Shown: positions 25,190 through 33,637 of the stretch, piece after piece
How positions within the stretch are numbered: the stretch's first letter is position 1
Layout of the letters: every line of letters begins with the position of its first letter
Notes under the pieces: model-generated
What the model was told of the DNA's origin: nothing
The model's input: the letters and a program-made list of their open reading frames with translations, nothing else
Databases searched by the model: none
Origin: Bacillota bacterium
GTDB taxonomy: Bacteria; Bacillota_I; Bacilli_A; Erysipelotrichales; Erysipelotrichaceae
Direction of reading: 5' to 3'
DNA: 64,000 nt
NCBI GenBank assembly: GCA_023388995.1
Contig: JAEWFD010000002.1
Coordinates: 16,071-80,070, forward strand
Program-made: the position numbers and the translations under genes

Positions 25190-26025
25190 GATTCACACTC
25201 CAATACTGTCTTTAACTCTTGAATAATTCCTTCAAAACGAATCACATCATCATGCGTTAATTTTAAATGGTGACTAATTAATTTGTTTTCATAATACGGC
25301 AAGGTCTGGGCTTTAAGCGAGTCAAGAATTAGTACCTTGGCTTTACCTTGGCTTTCCACCAGATTAAGTAACTTGTTTTCGATATCTTCAAGACTAGAAC
25401 CAGAAGCTGTCATAACTTCAAAATTCATTGCTTTGAATATCGATTCAAAATGAAAAGTAAAGCTTATATCCTTTGTTAAACCATCTACTTGCTGCTTGTT
25501 GTCGTCCACAATAATAATTAGATTATCCAATCTCTTGTTTTCGGCAAATTGTAAAGCTTCCCAAACCTGACCCTCATTGCATTCTCCATCACCAACAATG
25601 CAGAAAACCTTATTTGACTTGCCTTGCAGTTTTAATCCATATGCAATGCCGACTGCCTGCGAAATTCCTTGACCCAGTGATCCTGTCGTCGCATCTACGC
25701 CTGGAGTTAAGCGCCGATCAGGATGGGATGGCAATATTGTGCGATTCTGGTTCAAAGTCAATAAAACTTCTTCTTCAAAATATCCAAAGTTGGCAAGCGT
25801 AGCGTAATATCCCGGTCCCGCATGTCCTTTCGACAATATGAAGTAATCGCGATTACTATTTTGAGGATCACTTGGAAAAGTCTTCATGATACATCCATAT
25901 AAAACTGTTAAAACTTCAATAATAGAGAAGGCACCTCCTAAATGCCCGAAACCTCGCTTTTTAATCATTTCTAAAGTCAATATTTTAGTTTTTATTGCTT
26001 TGTTTCTTAAATTTATGTTTTCCAT
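25186..26025 (-). CDS. Transketolase, N-terminal (PP-binding) subunit
   Basis: A 279-residue subunit with the diphosphate-binding domain: HLGGAFSIIEVLTVLYG, SKGHAGPGYYATLA, the GSLGQGISQAVGIAYG motif and the thiamine-diphosphate motif GDGECNEGQVWEA ending near NLIIIVDDN. The ATG at 26025 starts 4 bases after the aldolase stop; the longer open frame to 26064 overlaps the aldolase and has no ribosome site. The upstream Shine-Dalgarno is weak (GGTAA), so coupling to the aldolase gene is likely. Confidence 0.88.
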   Translation of the reverse strand: MENINLRNKAIKTKILTLEMIKKRGFGHLGGAFSIIEVLTVLYGCIMKTFPSDPQNSNRDYFILSKGHAGPGYYATLANFGYFEEEVLLTLNQNRTILPSHPDRRLTPGVDATTGSLGQGISQAVGIAYGLKLQGKSNKVFCIVGDGECNEGQVWEALQFAENKRLDNLIIIVDDNKQQVDGLTKDISFTFHFESIFKAMNFEVMTASGSSLEDIENKLLNLVESQGKAKVLILDSLKAQTLPYYENKLISHHLKLTHDDVIRFEGIIQELKTVLECES

Positions 26026-26029
26026 TACA

Positions 26030-26893
26030 TTACCGAAATAGGTTTGCCTTATCAATGCAGCCAAATAACTCCATTTTGTGTGCTATAACCTTTTTAGCTT
26101 CTAAAATAGCAGTTCCATATACCTTGGGACTCCAAAATGCTTTTGTCTCATTTAATGTTTTTGTAGTTTGTTGAAAAAAAGCTAAACGATAATCACTTGC
26201 AATATTTACTTTATTGACACCAAGCTTGCATGCATTCTTAATTTCTTCATCTGAATTTGATGAACCTCCATGCAATACAAGCGGGATATCCGTAACTTCT
26301 GTAATTTTTTCCAGAATATCTAAGCGCAATTTGGGAACCATTCCCTCCGGATAAATACCGTGAGCTGTTCCAATTGCAATAGCAAGAGTGTCAACTCCAC
26401 TTTTTGATACAAACTCGACGACTTCTTCAGGCTGCGTATAATGAATTTTATCGACTCCGCCTTCTACGCTATTGCCAGTTATTCCAATGGTGCCAATTTC
26501 TCCTTCAACAGAAACACCCACTTGCCGCGCTATCTCAGAAACTTGCTTGCATAGTGCAATATTTGTTTCAAAAGGAAGCTCTGAACCATCCAGCATAACT
26601 GAAGTGAAACCATACTGAATCGCTTTCAGACAATCTCCGATTGTTTTGCCATGATCAAGATGAAGCACACATGGAACTTTACTATTTTTCAGCCGTTCAA
26701 CAACATATTTAAAAAACTCTTTGCCAACAAAATCAACTTCAGGAGGTGCAAGTTGGATGATTACTGGCGCATTCAATCGTTCCGCTTCCTCTATAACAAC
26801 TTTGAACAATACATTGTCGGCAATATTAAATGCGCCAACAGCAAAATTATTCCCTTTAGCGATCGCTAATACTTCTTTCATTGTATATAACAT
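26030..26893 (-). CDS. Class II ketose-bisphosphate aldolase
   Basis: A 287-residue zinc aldolase of the fructose/tagatose-bisphosphate family that splits a ketose bisphosphate to dihydroxyacetone phosphate and an aldehyde. Zinc ligands are visible in LHLDHGKT (His and Asp/His), GTAHGIYPEG and VLHGGSSNSDEE, and the phosphate-binding end NIASDYRLAF. GatY, KbaY and FbaA share these features, so substrate stereochemistry cannot be read. It lies between the isomerase and transketolase genes with almost no gaps. Confidence 0.88.
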   Translation of the reverse strand: MLYTMKEVLAIAKGNNFAVGAFNIADNVLFKVVIEEAERLNAPVIIQLAPPEVDFVGKEFFKYVVERLKNSKVPCVLHLDHGKTIGDCLKAIQYGFTSVMLDGSELPFETNIALCKQVSEIARQVGVSVEGEIGTIGITGNSVEGGVDKIHYTQPEEVVEFVSKSGVDTLAIAIGTAHGIYPEGMVPKLRLDILEKITEVTDIPLVLHGGSSNSDEEIKNACKLGVNKVNIASDYRLAFFQQTTKTLNETKAFWSPKVYGTAILEAKKVIAHKMELFGCIDKANLFR

Positions 26894-26895
26894 AC

Positions 26896-27540
26896 TTATT
26901 CCTCTCCTAAAATTTCTCTACAATACTGAATCATGTCCGTGTTTGTAGCATCACGGAAAAAATTTGTCTTGAATTCAGGATAATCGATAATGTTTTTTAC
27001 TACATCATCTCCAATGCGATTCAGTAATTCATAAATACTTGGATTCATTGCTTGCTTCATTTTTACCAATGCGTTTCGGCTGATTAGCTGTGATTCTGCA
27101 AGTTCTTCCGGATAACCCTGTCCAAACTCTTGTTGAAATAGGGTATCAAAGCAATAACCACAGTTTAAGTTTGCGCCCCATCCATAGTTTTGTGCAAATC
27201 GCAGTGAAATGGCATTACCGCAGTTCACTTGGCTAAATAAAAATGCATCAAGAGGTGAATCCACAAATCCGCAAACGATATTTGGAAACGAGTTCATAGA
27301 AATCATGGCGCCTTGCCCTGTACCACATCCAGTTACCACGAAGTCAACAGCACCTGCCTCCAGTAAAATTGATGATATAATACCAACCTGATAATATTTT
27401 ATTAAATTTACATTGTTATCTTCATACATTCCGTAATTGACAATGTCATGATTAAATTTTGTGCTCGAGTTTTTCAGTTCTTTAAATATCACATTATTTT
27501 TCTTCATTTGGGAACTTTCCATTACTAATGCAACTTTCAT
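26896..27540 (-). CDS. RpiB/LacAB-family sugar-phosphate isomerase, extended form
   Basis: A 214-residue protein of the ribose-5-phosphate isomerase B / galactose-6-phosphate isomerase family. The core has VTGCGTGQGAMISMNS, with the catalytic Cys of the CGTG loop, and CGNAISLRFAQNYGWG in place of the usual NDANVLALGAR. Typical RpiB proteins are about 150 residues; here some 65 extra C-terminal residues (from about FQQEFGQGYPEE) form a helical tail. GGAGG lies 5 bases before the ATG at 27540; the frame is open 4 codons further. The substrate is probably the sugar phosphate made by the PTS. Confidence 0.8.
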   Translation of the reverse strand: MKVALVMESSQMKKNNVIFKELKNSSTKFNHDIVNYGMYEDNNVNLIKYYQVGIISSILLEAGAVDFVVTGCGTGQGAMISMNSFPNIVCGFVDSPLDAFLFSQVNCGNAISLRFAQNYGWGANLNCGYCFDTLFQQEFGQGYPEELAESQLISRNALVKMKQAMNPSIYELLNRIGDDVVKNIIDYPEFKTNFFRDATNTDMIQYCREILGEE

Positions 27541-27541
27541 A

Positions 27542-28006
27542 TTAACCTCCATAGTACTTAGGATTATCGCTCGGTACAGTCCTTATTTCTACACGCTTAC
27601 CCATTTCGAGTAATTTTTTAAGCATCTCTTCTTCTTCCGGCAAAACATGAACATTGTTAGATAGAGTTTTAGTATTAGGTTTTGCTTTTGCGCTTCCCAC
27701 ATTCACAAGCTCAATTTGACTAACTTGTGAAGCAATCAGGTACGCATCATGTATGTTTTCTACTACTACAAATAACTTGTATTTATCAGTTTGTCCTTCA
27801 TTAATTGCCTGAATACTCTCTTCAATACTTTTCATTACTAATTTAATCCCCTGTGGCTTTGCCAGTCTTAATGTTGTTTTTCTAAGGTCGTCCTTTATGA
27901 CTGCATCATTGGCAATTAAAATACTATCTGCACCCAAATAGCCAGTCCAAGCAAAAGCCACTTGTCCGTGCAATAGCCGATGGTCAACGCGTAAAAGTTT
28001 AATCAT
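27542..28006 (-). CDS. PTS mannose-family IIB component
   Basis: A 154-residue cytosolic IIB subunit that carries phosphate from IIA to the sugar. The active site is His13 in VDHRLLHGQVAFAW, matching the RLIHGQV motif of the family. VGSAKAKPNTKTLSNNVHV is also typical. It starts 11 bases after the IIA gene. Confidence 0.93.
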   Translation of the reverse strand: MIKLLRVDHRLLHGQVAFAWTGYLGADSILIANDAVIKDDLRKTTLRLAKPQGIKLVMKSIEESIQAINEGQTDKYKLFVVVENIHDAYLIASQVSQIELVNVGSAKAKPNTKTLSNNVHVLPEEEEMLKKLLEMGKRVEIRTVPSDNPKYYGG

Positions 28007-28017
28007 GTTTTTCCTCC

Positions 28018-28434
28018 TTAAAATGATTCATCATCTTCATAGTTATCTATTCTTCTGCACCACTTTACATATGTTTGAGTTTCAGCAATCAAAGACTCTA
28101 TACTGTCCGGAGTTAAGCTTTCTTGAACCATTATCAAAGATAATAGTAAGCCTAAATTCAGTCCTGTTAGTAAATAAAATGGATACTGATTTACATATTG
28201 CATAAATTCATTGTTTATTGATCCTCCAAACAAATCAGTGATTACAACTAATTGTTTTTCATCATAATCATGTTTGGTGACGATGTTTGCAATCTCTTTT
28301 GAATAATCCTTGGCATCTTCTACATATGCTGTAAAAACCTCAATATTTTTAACATCTCCAACAATCATTTTCAGTGAATCATAAATGCCTTCTGCAAATC
28401 TTCCATGTGTTGCAATAACAAGTCTTTTTTCCAT
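28018..28434 (-). CDS. PTS mannose-family IIA component
   Basis: A 138-residue IIA subunit that accepts phosphate from HPr at His10 in LVIATHGRFAEG; the VVITDLFGGSINN motif is also present. The ATG at 28434 follows the regulator stop by one base; a longer frame to 28506 overlaps the regulator and lacks a ribosome site, while GGGAAGAAG precedes the chosen start. Its neighbours are the LevR-like regulator, which has a IIA-like domain of its own, and IIB. Confidence 0.9.
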   Translation of the reverse strand: MEKRLVIATHGRFAEGIYDSLKMIVGDVKNIEVFTAYVEDAKDYSKEIANIVTKHDYDEKQLVVITDLFGGSINNEFMQYVNQYPFYLLTGLNLGLLLSLIMVQESLTPDSIESLIAETQTYVKWCRRIDNYEDDESF

Positions 28435-28435
28435 A

Positions 28436-31150
28436 CTATTCTTCTTCCCTATTGTCATTGTTAATATAGTCGTATAAGTACGCAATCTCACTAATCGGAA
28501 TTTCAACCCGATAGTGCGTACAAAGGCGTGAAAAACTTTCTTTCACAGCTTGAATTAATTTCTTATTTTCGTCTTCAAAACAACCCAGTTCCAAATGCGA
28601 TTCATTTGGTTCTTTTGTGACCAGCCTTTCCACTAGGCAGCTGATATGAATGTATAATCCAACGAGTGTTTTACTAGTTAAATTGAGATTTAGTTTTCGT
28701 TTTAAATCATTCGTTGCATCTACCACAAAATCAATTAAAATATTTGGTTCCAAAATCGTTATATTGCTTACCAGATTTTGAAGTGAAAAGTTTCTCAATA
28801 AGTTATTTTTAAACATTTCAAACTCAATTGCAGTTAAATGATTCAACATTAAGCTTTGTATTCTAGTAATTGAATTGATTAAGTCCTCAATAGGTATAAA
28901 TTCTTTCCCTTGGATTCCCGGACCAAAAATGCCCGTAATGAATAAAACGTTGTATTTCTTTTCAATCTCCATTAGATAGCTTTTTGATAAAACATTATTG
29001 TACTCAAGCGTAGCAAGCTCAATATCAGCTACTTTAGGCAGACTTTTCTGAAAAAGTGTACGAAAGCGATTTGCCATATAGACACCGTTATCGGAAATAA
29101 ATACTATCATATCCTTTAGACGGTCTTGCTTCATTAATTTGTAGGTACATCTTGCCTTTTTCTGAGCTCTAGCAAGAATACTTTCTAAATCACTGTTATT
29201 TAGAATTTCATATCCAATTTCTAATGCCATTTGTGTTGAAACGGAATTAATAATACCAATATTACGGTTTCCAGATTCTACTAGCTCGCGATCAATAGAT
29301 TCTAATGATCCCATATCTACTAGAATAATCACATCGCTTTTTACAGTTGATCGTGAAATATACTTCTTTAGTCTTTCCGAGACTTCTTTCATACTCGTCT
29401 CAAGGGGCATATCAATTGAATCAAAAATATATGTATTCAGCATCGTATTAATAGCTTCCGCAATACTGCTTGCAGTTGTATTGCCATGAGCAATAATCAC
29501 TGACAAATATCGTCTCTTGAGTGATAACTCTTTATTTCGCGATAGAACAAGAATCAAAAGAACTTTACTTGAAAGATCAAGTTTCAATTCAAATGATGAA
29601 AAAATAACCTGTTCAACTCGTTCAACTATATAACACTCATTGTTGAAGTCTTTTTCAAACACTGCATATATATCGATCAGTGCAGCTTTATTGATTTCCT
29701 GCCAACTCCCAAAAGATGTATCATACTGAGTATTGATATGAATGACTCTGGCAATTAGACTTAATATAGATTCAGCCACCGTCAGACCATGTTGCTCGAG
29801 AACGCCCTTAACAATTTCCTCAATAGAATGTGCCAATATTTGCTCTTTCTGTCTTCCCCGCAGTTTATGATAGGAGTTATGCTCGGTGTAGTTTTTAATT
29901 GCATTATCTACTTCATTGAGAAATTGCTCATCAATGATGTAAGATTCTTTGCTTATACCGAATGAAGCAATAATTGTTTCAAATAGTTGAATCATTGACG
30001 CTGTTTCATCAACTGGAACATAATTTTCGACATCGATGTAATTTACTTCCGATGCTTTTGATACTTCAGTCTTTGAAAATTGTGCCAGAACCTCTTCTGG
30101 CAGTTGAAATAATTTAATAAATAAATCATGCTCATTCAATGTGCCGTAATTCTCTTTTGCACAAAGCGACTGTATTACCTTACGGATTCCCTTAACATTC
30201 TCCTTGTAATCATAATTCACAAGCGCACTCATCGCCATATCGCTGACAAAAATACGTCGTTCCAGTTTCAGTGATTCATGCTTTAAAAAATAAACGATAA
30301 ACTCTTCTTTTTCTTGAAGGGGTCTTTCCACGACACTCGGTATCTGACATATTGCCGGGAATACTTGAATGAGTTCATTTGAAAACATTCCCGGATACTT
30401 TCCATTCACCACTAAAATAATTTGGACTTTTAATTGCTGCCTTTGTTTTTCACCATAACGTTGATATGAATTTGATTCTATGATTTCATACAAGAAGTTC
30501 TGATTTTTGGTTGATAAATTTTCAGCATTATATATAAATAATATATCTCGTTCACTGGTATCCAGCGCTCCTTTTTCGGAAGCATCCCCAACCAGCAAAC
30601 TCATAAATCTGGCTTCAAACTCCTCATTGCTCTGACAGCTAATAATTTTCATCTTTTTGCTTTTAATAATGTCATTGGATTTGCAGTATTCAAAAATTAA
30701 TTTACAGACAGTCTTTTTACCTGTTCCGGATTCACCATACAGTAGCAAAGGAAGTCCAAAGGGAGGGTAGACTAACGAGGAAATAATTTGGCTAACCTTA
30801 CTTTTAAAACTTCCGTCATATCCAATTAACTGACCAAATTTAGAGCGATGCGGTGTATTTTCTGCGATCTGGTTTAAGAAATCTTCAATACTGAAATAGG
30901 TTGGTGATTTGAGCGTAACATTGTTAGCAAGTTCATATTTTCTACGATGAATAAAACAGACAGGACGTGTGCTTATTTTAATGAGGTACCCTTCCTTATG
31001 CAGTTCATTCAAATACTGGCTCGCTAAACTTCTTGAAATGCTTAGTTCTTCACTTACCTTCGAAGCAATGAGATGACTAATTGTTTCATTTTTCAAATTG
31101 AGCGTTTCAGCACAGATATACTCAAGAATTTCTTCTTTTGTAGTAACCAT
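28436..31150 (-). CDS. LevR-like PTS regulator with degenerate AAA+ domain
   Basis: A 904-residue regulator with the LevR/ManR layout: N-terminal winged helix (1-65), AAA+ module (about 100-335), PRD1 (about 410-510, His471), mannose IIA-like domain (His556 in IIAHGNTTASS) and a C-terminal PRD2 (about 790-895). Walker A GESGTGKK (139-146) is intact, but Walker B reads LFIYNAEN instead of LFLDEIH, and no GAFTGA sigma-54 contact loop is present (VGDASEKGALDTSERD there). I infer it may not act with sigma-54. PRD and IIA-like histidines suggest control by PTS phosphorylation. It starts 11 bases after the alcohol dehydrogenase gene and is the natural candidate to bind the shared 15-bp element. Confidence 0.85.
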   Translation of the reverse strand: MVTTKEEILEYICAETLNLKNETISHLIASKVSEELSISRSLASQYLNELHKEGYLIKISTRPVCFIHRRKYELANNVTLKSPTYFSIEDFLNQIAENTPHRSKFGQLIGYDGSFKSKVSQIISSLVYPPFGLPLLLYGESGTGKKTVCKLIFEYCKSNDIIKSKKMKIISCQSNEEFEARFMSLLVGDASEKGALDTSERDILFIYNAENLSTKNQNFLYEIIESNSYQRYGEKQRQQLKVQIILVVNGKYPGMFSNELIQVFPAICQIPSVVERPLQEKEEFIVYFLKHESLKLERRIFVSDMAMSALVNYDYKENVKGIRKVIQSLCAKENYGTLNEHDLFIKLFQLPEEVLAQFSKTEVSKASEVNYIDVENYVPVDETASMIQLFETIIASFGISKESYIIDEQFLNEVDNAIKNYTEHNSYHKLRGRQKEQILAHSIEEIVKGVLEQHGLTVAESILSLIARVIHINTQYDTSFGSWQEINKAALIDIYAVFEKDFNNECYIVERVEQVIFSSFELKLDLSSKVLLILVLSRNKELSLKRRYLSVIIAHGNTTASSIAEAINTMLNTYIFDSIDMPLETSMKEVSERLKKYISRSTVKSDVIILVDMGSLESIDRELVESGNRNIGIINSVSTQMALEIGYEILNNSDLESILARAQKKARCTYKLMKQDRLKDMIVFISDNGVYMANRFRTLFQKSLPKVADIELATLEYNNVLSKSYLMEIEKKYNVLFITGIFGPGIQGKEFIPIEDLINSITRIQSLMLNHLTAIEFEMFKNNLLRNFSLQNLVSNITILEPNILIDFVVDATNDLKRKLNLNLTSKTLVGLYIHISCLVERLVTKEPNESHLELGCFEDENKKLIQAVKESFSRLCTHYRVEIPISEIAYLYDYINNDNREEE

Positions 31151-31161
31151 ATTTTCCTCCT

Positions 31162-32304
31162 TTACGAAACAGTAAAGGCTCCAGTAATAATTTCCTTCAT
31201 TTCGCTGAAAGTTGGTCTTAACGGCGAGTTATTTGTATTGACATCAGATAAGGATATTTTTGTTAGCATATCGATATCCTCTTCTTTAAAATCTTTAGAT
31301 ACTAATCTTAATGAAGTCGGAATTTGAAGCCTTTTGTTTACATCTTCTATCGCTCTTATTATATCGTCTTTACGAATCACATAAGCAAGAGTTGCTAGTT
31401 TTTTCTCAACATTTTTATCTTTCATTAAATATCTCAAAACATGAGGCAAAATAATTGCGTTTGCTAATCCATGAGGAATATGATATTTTGCGCCAACTGT
31501 ATGTGCAATACTATGCACAACTCCCAAACCACTATTAGAGAAAGCAATTCCACCTAATGATGAAGCAGCTTGCATATTTGACAGCGAATCAATACTTTTT
31601 GCATAGTAAGCTTCCTCAATGTTTTCATAAGCAAGTTTAAAAGCTGAAAAGGCAACTGCATCCGAAAAAGCATTTGCTTTTAAAGAAACATAAGATTCGA
31701 TAGCATGCGTTATTGCATCCATTCCGGTTGCTGCAATGAGATGTTTTGGCATTGATTCCGTTAACGTAGCATCAAGCAATGCAACATCAGGAACCAAGCC
31801 TAGATTCTTTTCAACAACAGCATATTTTTTTTTGTTTTTGGTATCTGTAACTACCGCAGCGCGCGTAACTTCACTTCCTGTCCCGGATGTTGTGGATATA
31901 CAATATAGAAAAGCTTTTTGTCTTAAAGCTGTTATTGCACCCGGCTCCACAAGTTTCTCAAGCGTATCAAGTTGCGGATTTTCATAGCAAGCCCAAATTA
32001 ACTTAGCTGCATCCATCGCTGATCCGCCACCAAATCCGATAATTATGGTTGGCTTGAATTCACTTGCTATTTTTGTTCCTTCTACGATATTTTCATAGCT
32101 GGGTTCCGGCTCCACATTGTAAAAAAAACATAATTCTTGAGTAGTCATGCATTGCAGCACCTTTTCTTCTGCACCAATTTCTTTTAAAATATACCCATTT
32201 TGCACAATAAGAATTCGATCACCACTCTTAAGTGCATCTTTAAGAAACGATAATGAGCCACTGCCAAAGTAAATACGACCTGCTCCTAGTTTTATTGTTT
32301 GCAT
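31162..32304 (-). CDS. Iron-containing (type III) alcohol dehydrogenase
   Basis: A 380-residue NAD(P)-dependent dehydrogenase: GFGGGSAMDAAKLIWA (cofactor), TTSGTGSEVT, and the metal-binding stretch TGMDAITHAIESYVSLKANA plus GVVHSIAHTVGAKYHIPHGL. The family holds polyol dehydrogenases and aldehyde reductases. As the first gene of the PTS locus it may oxidise an imported sugar-alcohol phosphate or reduce an aldehyde made by the aldolase or transketolase; the sequence does not decide. AAAGGAGG lies 5 bases before the ATG. Confidence 0.88.
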   Translation of the reverse strand: MQTIKLGAGRIYFGSGSLSFLKDALKSGDRILIVQNGYILKEIGAEEKVLQCMTTQELCFFYNVEPEPSYENIVEGTKIASEFKPTIIIGFGGGSAMDAAKLIWACYENPQLDTLEKLVEPGAITALRQKAFLYCISTTSGTGSEVTRAAVVTDTKNKKKYAVVEKNLGLVPDVALLDATLTESMPKHLIAATGMDAITHAIESYVSLKANAFSDAVAFSAFKLAYENIEEAYYAKSIDSLSNMQAASSLGGIAFSNSGLGVVHSIAHTVGAKYHIPHGLANAIILPHVLRYLMKDKNVEKKLATLAYVIRKDDIIRAIEDVNKRLQIPTSLRLVSKDFKEEDIDMLTKISLSDVNTNNSPLRPTFSEMKEIITGAFTVS

Positions 32305-32328
32305 ATGTTCCTCCTTTAGGTCTATTTC

Positions 32329-32370
32329 ATTTTACATGATTCAAAAATATTTGCTTTTAGTGTTGAAACT
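32329..32370 (-). promoter_or_regulatory. Promoter region of the dehydrogenase-regulator-IIA operon with 15-bp element
   Basis: Minus-strand AGTTTCAACACTAAA (32370-32356) lies 21 bases before a -10-like TAAAAT (32334-32329). It differs from the IIC promoter element at two positions. A weaker, oppositely oriented relative, TTTTGACACTTGAAG, lies at 32431-32445. No -35 hexamer is present, as expected for an activated promoter. Confidence 0.55.
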
Positions 32371-32562
32371 ATTGACTTAATTTCCTTTATAAATGTAGCA
32401 ACAGTTCTTTTTCGTCACTATCTACCTTTTTTTTGACACTTGAAGTAAAATTATACTTTCAGCCAAGTAATGTAACTCACAATTATTTATTTAGGAAACA
32501 AGCACTTTTTATTGGCATTAGCGCTATGAAATCAGTATACTGTCATTGTTAACTTAAGTAAT

Positions 32563-32593
32563 AAAAAAAGACCATCTCCAAAGGGAGACAGTC
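32563..32593 (-). terminator. Terminator of perR-rubrerythrin
   Basis: Minus-strand GACTGTCTCC and GGAGATGGTC pair around CTTT and are followed by seven T, 10 bases after the rubrerythrin stop. Confidence 0.85.
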
Positions 32594-32602
32594 CTATGAT
32601 TC

Positions 32603-33145
32603 TTAGTAATTTTCGCTGCGGATTTCGAAGTATGCTTGAGGATGCGCACATACTGGGCAAGCAAGAGGAGCACTTTCTCCAACATGCAAGTGACCGCAGT
32701 TACGGCAAATCCATACTTGTTGTGTTGATTTCTTGAACACTTCCAAATTATCGATATTTGCAGCCAATTTCAAATAGCGTTCTTCGTGTTCTTTTTCGAT
32801 CTTCGCAACACCGTCCATTAAGCGAGCGATATTTTCAAATCCTTCTTCACGAGCTTCTTTCGCAAATGTCGCATACATATCAGTCCATTCATAATGCTCG
32901 CCAGCCGCTGCATCACGCAAATTGTCTACTGTAGTACCGATTTTCCCGCCGTGCAATGCTTTGAACCATAATTTTGCGTGTTCTTTTTCATTGTCGGATG
33001 TTTCTTGGAAAATAGCTGCGATTTGCTCATATCCTTCTTTTTTTGCTTGCGCGGAATAAAAGCCATACTTTACGCGAGCTTGGGATTCCCCAGCAAACGC
33101 TGTCATTAAATTCTGTTCTGTTTTTGTACCTTTCAAGTCTTTCAT
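32603..33145 (-). CDS. rbr: Rubrerythrin
   Basis: A 180-residue non-haem iron peroxidase that reduces hydrogen peroxide in anaerobes. The N-terminal ferritin-like domain shows the paired E-x6-Y and E-x2-H ligands (AGESQARVKYGFYSA, ETSDNEKEHAKLWF, KIEKEHEERYLKLA); the C-terminal rubredoxin domain binds iron through CRNCG and CPVC. It lies 43 bases after perR and is probably cotranscribed, giving a compact peroxide-response unit. Confidence 0.95.
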   Translation of the reverse strand: MKDLKGTKTEQNLMTAFAGESQARVKYGFYSAQAKKEGYEQIAAIFQETSDNEKEHAKLWFKALHGGKIGTTVDNLRDAAAGEHYEWTDMYATFAKEAREEGFENIARLMDGVAKIEKEHEERYLKLAANIDNLEVFKKSTQQVWICRNCGHLHVGESAPLACPVCAHPQAYFEIRSENY

Positions 33146-33188
33146 GTCCTTACCTCTTTTCTATGGTTTTACTTGCGTTCTGCACAAC

Positions 33189-33566
33189 TTACATGCAATG
33201 CTTACAAACACCGCGAATAACGATATCAACACCGGAAAGCATTCCATGTTGTGTGTGAGACTTCATGATTGCTTCTTTCATTTGCGGATATCCGTCCATC
33301 TGGTAATCATATACGCGTTTGCACTTTGTACAGTGAAAATGGGGATGCTCATGAAGATCCGCGTCGTAACGATCTAATCCATCTTCACTGTGAAATTTAC
33401 GCAATTCATGCCTGCCAGCCATGCTACTTAGATTGCGATAGACCGTCGCAATACCGATATTCGGCATTTTCTCTTTTACGAGCTGATAAACTTCTTCAGC
33501 GGTTGGATGAACTGGATTCTCACAGATTGTCTCATAGATGAGTTTTCTCTGAATCGAATACTTCAT
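33189..33566 (-). CDS. perR: PerR peroxide-sensing Fur-family repressor
   Basis: A 125-residue Fur-family regulator. All five PerR metal ligands occur at the PerR spacing: His20, Asp68 (RYD), His74, His76 and Asp87, equal to His37, Asp85, His91, His93 and Asp104 of Bacillus subtilis PerR. Structural zinc cysteines are Cys79, Cys82, Cys121 and Cys124. The Asp rather than Glu at position 68 favours PerR over Fur. The N-terminus is about 17 residues shorter than in B. subtilis. GGAGG lies 8 bases before the ATG. Rubrerythrin downstream and an operator over the start site support autoregulation and peroxide control. Confidence 0.87.
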   Translation of the reverse strand: MKYSIQRKLIYETICENPVHPTAEEVYQLVKEKMPNIGIATVYRNLSSMAGRHELRKFHSEDGLDRYDADLHEHPHFHCTKCKRVYDYQMDGYPQMKEAIMKSHTQHGMLSGVDIVIRGVCKHCM

Positions 33567-33580
33567 AATCTAACCTCCCT

Positions 33581-33601
33581 AAGTGATAACCATTATCACT
33601 T
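33581..33601 (-). promoter_or_regulatory. PerR/Fur-type operator
   Basis: AAGTGATAA-CCA-TTATCACTT is a perfect 9-base dyad lying over the predicted start point. Read as 7-1-7 it is TGATAACNATTATCA, one base from the B. subtilis Fur box (TGATAATNATTATCA) and further from the PerR box (TTATAATNATTATAA). Confidence 0.8.
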
Positions 33602-33609
33602 ACAGCTAT

Positions 33610-33637
33610 ATTATACGCTAGAAAAAGAAATAGTCAA
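33610..33637 (-). promoter_or_regulatory. Promoter of perR-rubrerythrin
   Basis: Minus-strand TTGACT and TATAAT are 16 bases apart; the operator lies just downstream. Confidence 0.75.

Noticed and set aside
22459..32304. Possible sigma-54 (-24/-12) promoters for the LevR-like regulator
   Set aside because: I looked for TGGCAC-N5-TTGC spacing upstream of the dehydrogenase and IIC genes and saw none.
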